A stretch of DNA of 6,629 nt, taken from assembly GCA_947174975.1 (NCBI GenBank), contig CAMWLA010000064.1, forward strand, positions 1-6,629, written 5' to 3'. Each line of letters opens with the position of its first letter. Within the stretch, counting starts at the first letter, position 1. Shown in pieces: positions 5,846-6,629 of this stretch. The notes beneath the pieces are model-generated. The model was not told the origin of the DNA. It saw nothing but the letters and a program-made list of their open reading frames with translations, and searched no databases. Origin of the DNA: an uncultured Clostridia bacterium (GTDB lineage Bacteria; Bacillota; Clostridia; Christensenellales; Borkfalkiaceae). The translations under genes and the position numbers were made by a program.

Positions 5846-6629
5846 TTAATATGCACGCGCAAAGTATACAAGGCTTTGCGCTTTTTTGCCGCATACGGCG
5901 CACTTCTTAGCAATGCCGTCGGCAATTACCCTTGCAGTTGCGTTGGTTTCAGCCTTGATTTTATCTTCGCATTCACGGCAACCGCACCAACCGGCTTTTA
6001 CAAAATTGCCCTTTTCAACGCCATCGAAAATTTCGGCAAGGGTTTCGGCGGTGACGATATGACTATCGCGCCTTGCTCGCGCCGCTTCAAGCATATCTTT
6101 CTGTACGGTATTTAAAAGCGTTTTCACTTCGTCCGCAATACCGTCCAAAGAGTATTCCTCTTTGGTAAGCGTATCACGGCGGAAAATAAGCGCTTTACCC
6201 GCTTCGATATCGCGGGGACCCATCTCTATCCTCAAAGGCACGCCTTTAAGCTCCCACTCGTTAAACTTCCAACCGGGGCTTGCGTCGGTTTCGTCAAATA
6301 CTACCCTTACGCCCGCCTTTTCAAGCTGCGCCTTAACTTCGACGCACTTTTCCAAAACTCCGCCTTTCTTTGCGGCGATAGGAACTATTACTACTTGCGT
6401 AGGAGCAACTACGGTGGGCAACAAAAGTCCGCGTTCGTCACCGTGAGCCATAATCAGCGCGCCTATAAGGCGGGTTGATACGCCCCAGCTTGAAGTGTAA
6501 ACAAACTTCTGCACTCCGTCCTTATCCAAGAATTTTATATCGAAAGCTTTTGCGAAATTCTGACCCAAGAAGTGCGAAGTTCCCGCTTGCAAACTTTTGC
6601 CGTCCTTCATCATAGCTTCCATTCCGTAG
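5846..6629 (-). CDS. proS: Prolyl-tRNA synthetase, archaeal/eukaryotic-type, C-terminal part
   Basis: This class IIa synthetase charges tRNA-Pro with proline in the cytoplasm. The frame is open through the right edge (codons for Tyr-Gly precede the Met at 6622), so about 260 residues are visible of roughly 480 usual for this type; the N-terminal motifs 1 and 2 lie outside. Numbering from that Met, the visible part begins with LQAGTSHFLGQNFAKAFDI (11-29), a ProS signature in the active site, then motif 3 around GVSTRLIGALI (47-57) and HGDERGLLLP (60-69). The anticodon-binding domain covers about 70-185 (QVVIVPIA, then FDETDASPGWKFNEWELKG, then GVPLRIEMGPRD). The C-terminal zinc-binding domain follows, with C213, C215, C218 and C241/C244, ending FARAY. 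A C-terminal Tyr is typical of this type, where it reaches the active site. These last features separate it from the E. coli-type enzyme. It is followed by the small membrane protein gene. Confidence 0.96.
   Translation of the reverse strand, partial: YGMEAMMKDGKSLQAGTSHFLGQNFAKAFDIKFLDKDGVQKFVYTSSWGVSTRLIGALIMAHGDERGLLLPTVVAPTQVVIVPIAAKKGGVLEKCVEVKAQLEKAGVRVVFDETDASPGWKFNEWELKGVPLRIEMGPRDIEAGKALIFRRDTLTKEEYSLDGIADEVKTLLNTVQKDMLEAARARRDSHIVTAETLAEIFDGVEKGNFVKAGWCGCRECEDKIKAETNATARVIADGIAKKCAVCGKKAQSLVYFARAY

Noticed and set aside
1..6629. CRISPR array, insertion sequence, tRNA or rRNA gene
   Set aside because: No regularly spaced direct repeats, transposase coding sequence, terminal inverted repeats, or tRNA/rRNA-like sequence were seen on either strand.

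Overview
The window looks like chromosomal DNA of a low-to-moderate GC Firmicute of the class Clostridia. Signs of this are AAGGAG-type ribosome binding sites, a consensus sigma-A promoter, lipoprotein signal peptides, a TTG start, the archaeal/eukaryotic-type ProS, and a surface-protein repeat common in gut Clostridia. A narrower placement (for example an uncultured gut lineage) is a guess. All genes read with the standard code.

Layout, left to right. (1) At the left edge, on the minus strand, is the 5' part of a secreted lipoprotein gene that runs off the window (1-185). It starts 17 nt after the stop of valS, so the two probably share a transcript. (2) valS, a complete valyl-tRNA synthetase, fills 203-2818 on the minus strand. 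It is driven by a TTGACA-N17-TATAAT promoter only about 20-30 nt from its start codon. (3) The 118-nt gap 2819-2936 is a divergent promoter region. (4) On the plus strand, 2937-5494 holds a compact three-gene operon for an ABC importer of the SsuABC/TauABC/NMT1-THI5-like family: lipoprotein substrate-binding protein, ATPase, permease. The first two genes overlap by one base (TAATG). (5) The 117-nt gap 5495-5611 holds an AT-rich hairpin and a GC-rich hairpin that can act as a terminator for the two converging transcripts. (6) On the minus strand, 5612-5824 encodes a 70-residue two-helix membrane protein. It lies 21 nt downstream of the 3' half of proS (5846 to the right edge), probably in one operon.

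The transporter operon would work as one unit. The lipid-anchored binding protein captures a small organic ligand outside the cell and delivers it to a permease dimer powered by the ATPase. The ligand cannot be named from the sequence: sulfonates, taurine, nitrate, thiamine pyrimidine precursors and riboflavin are all carried by members of this superfamily, and no metabolic gene lies beside it. The neighbouring genes are translation housekeeping (valS, proS), each followed closely by a small or secreted envelope protein of unknown role.

Most of the window is ordinary. I see no clear new system, mobile element, CRISPR array, or tRNA/rRNA gene. The points most worth a second look are the truncated repeat lipoprotein coupled to valS, the lack of room for a T-box leader upstream of valS, the shared -35 region between the divergent promoters, the small membrane protein after proS, and the unassigned importer.
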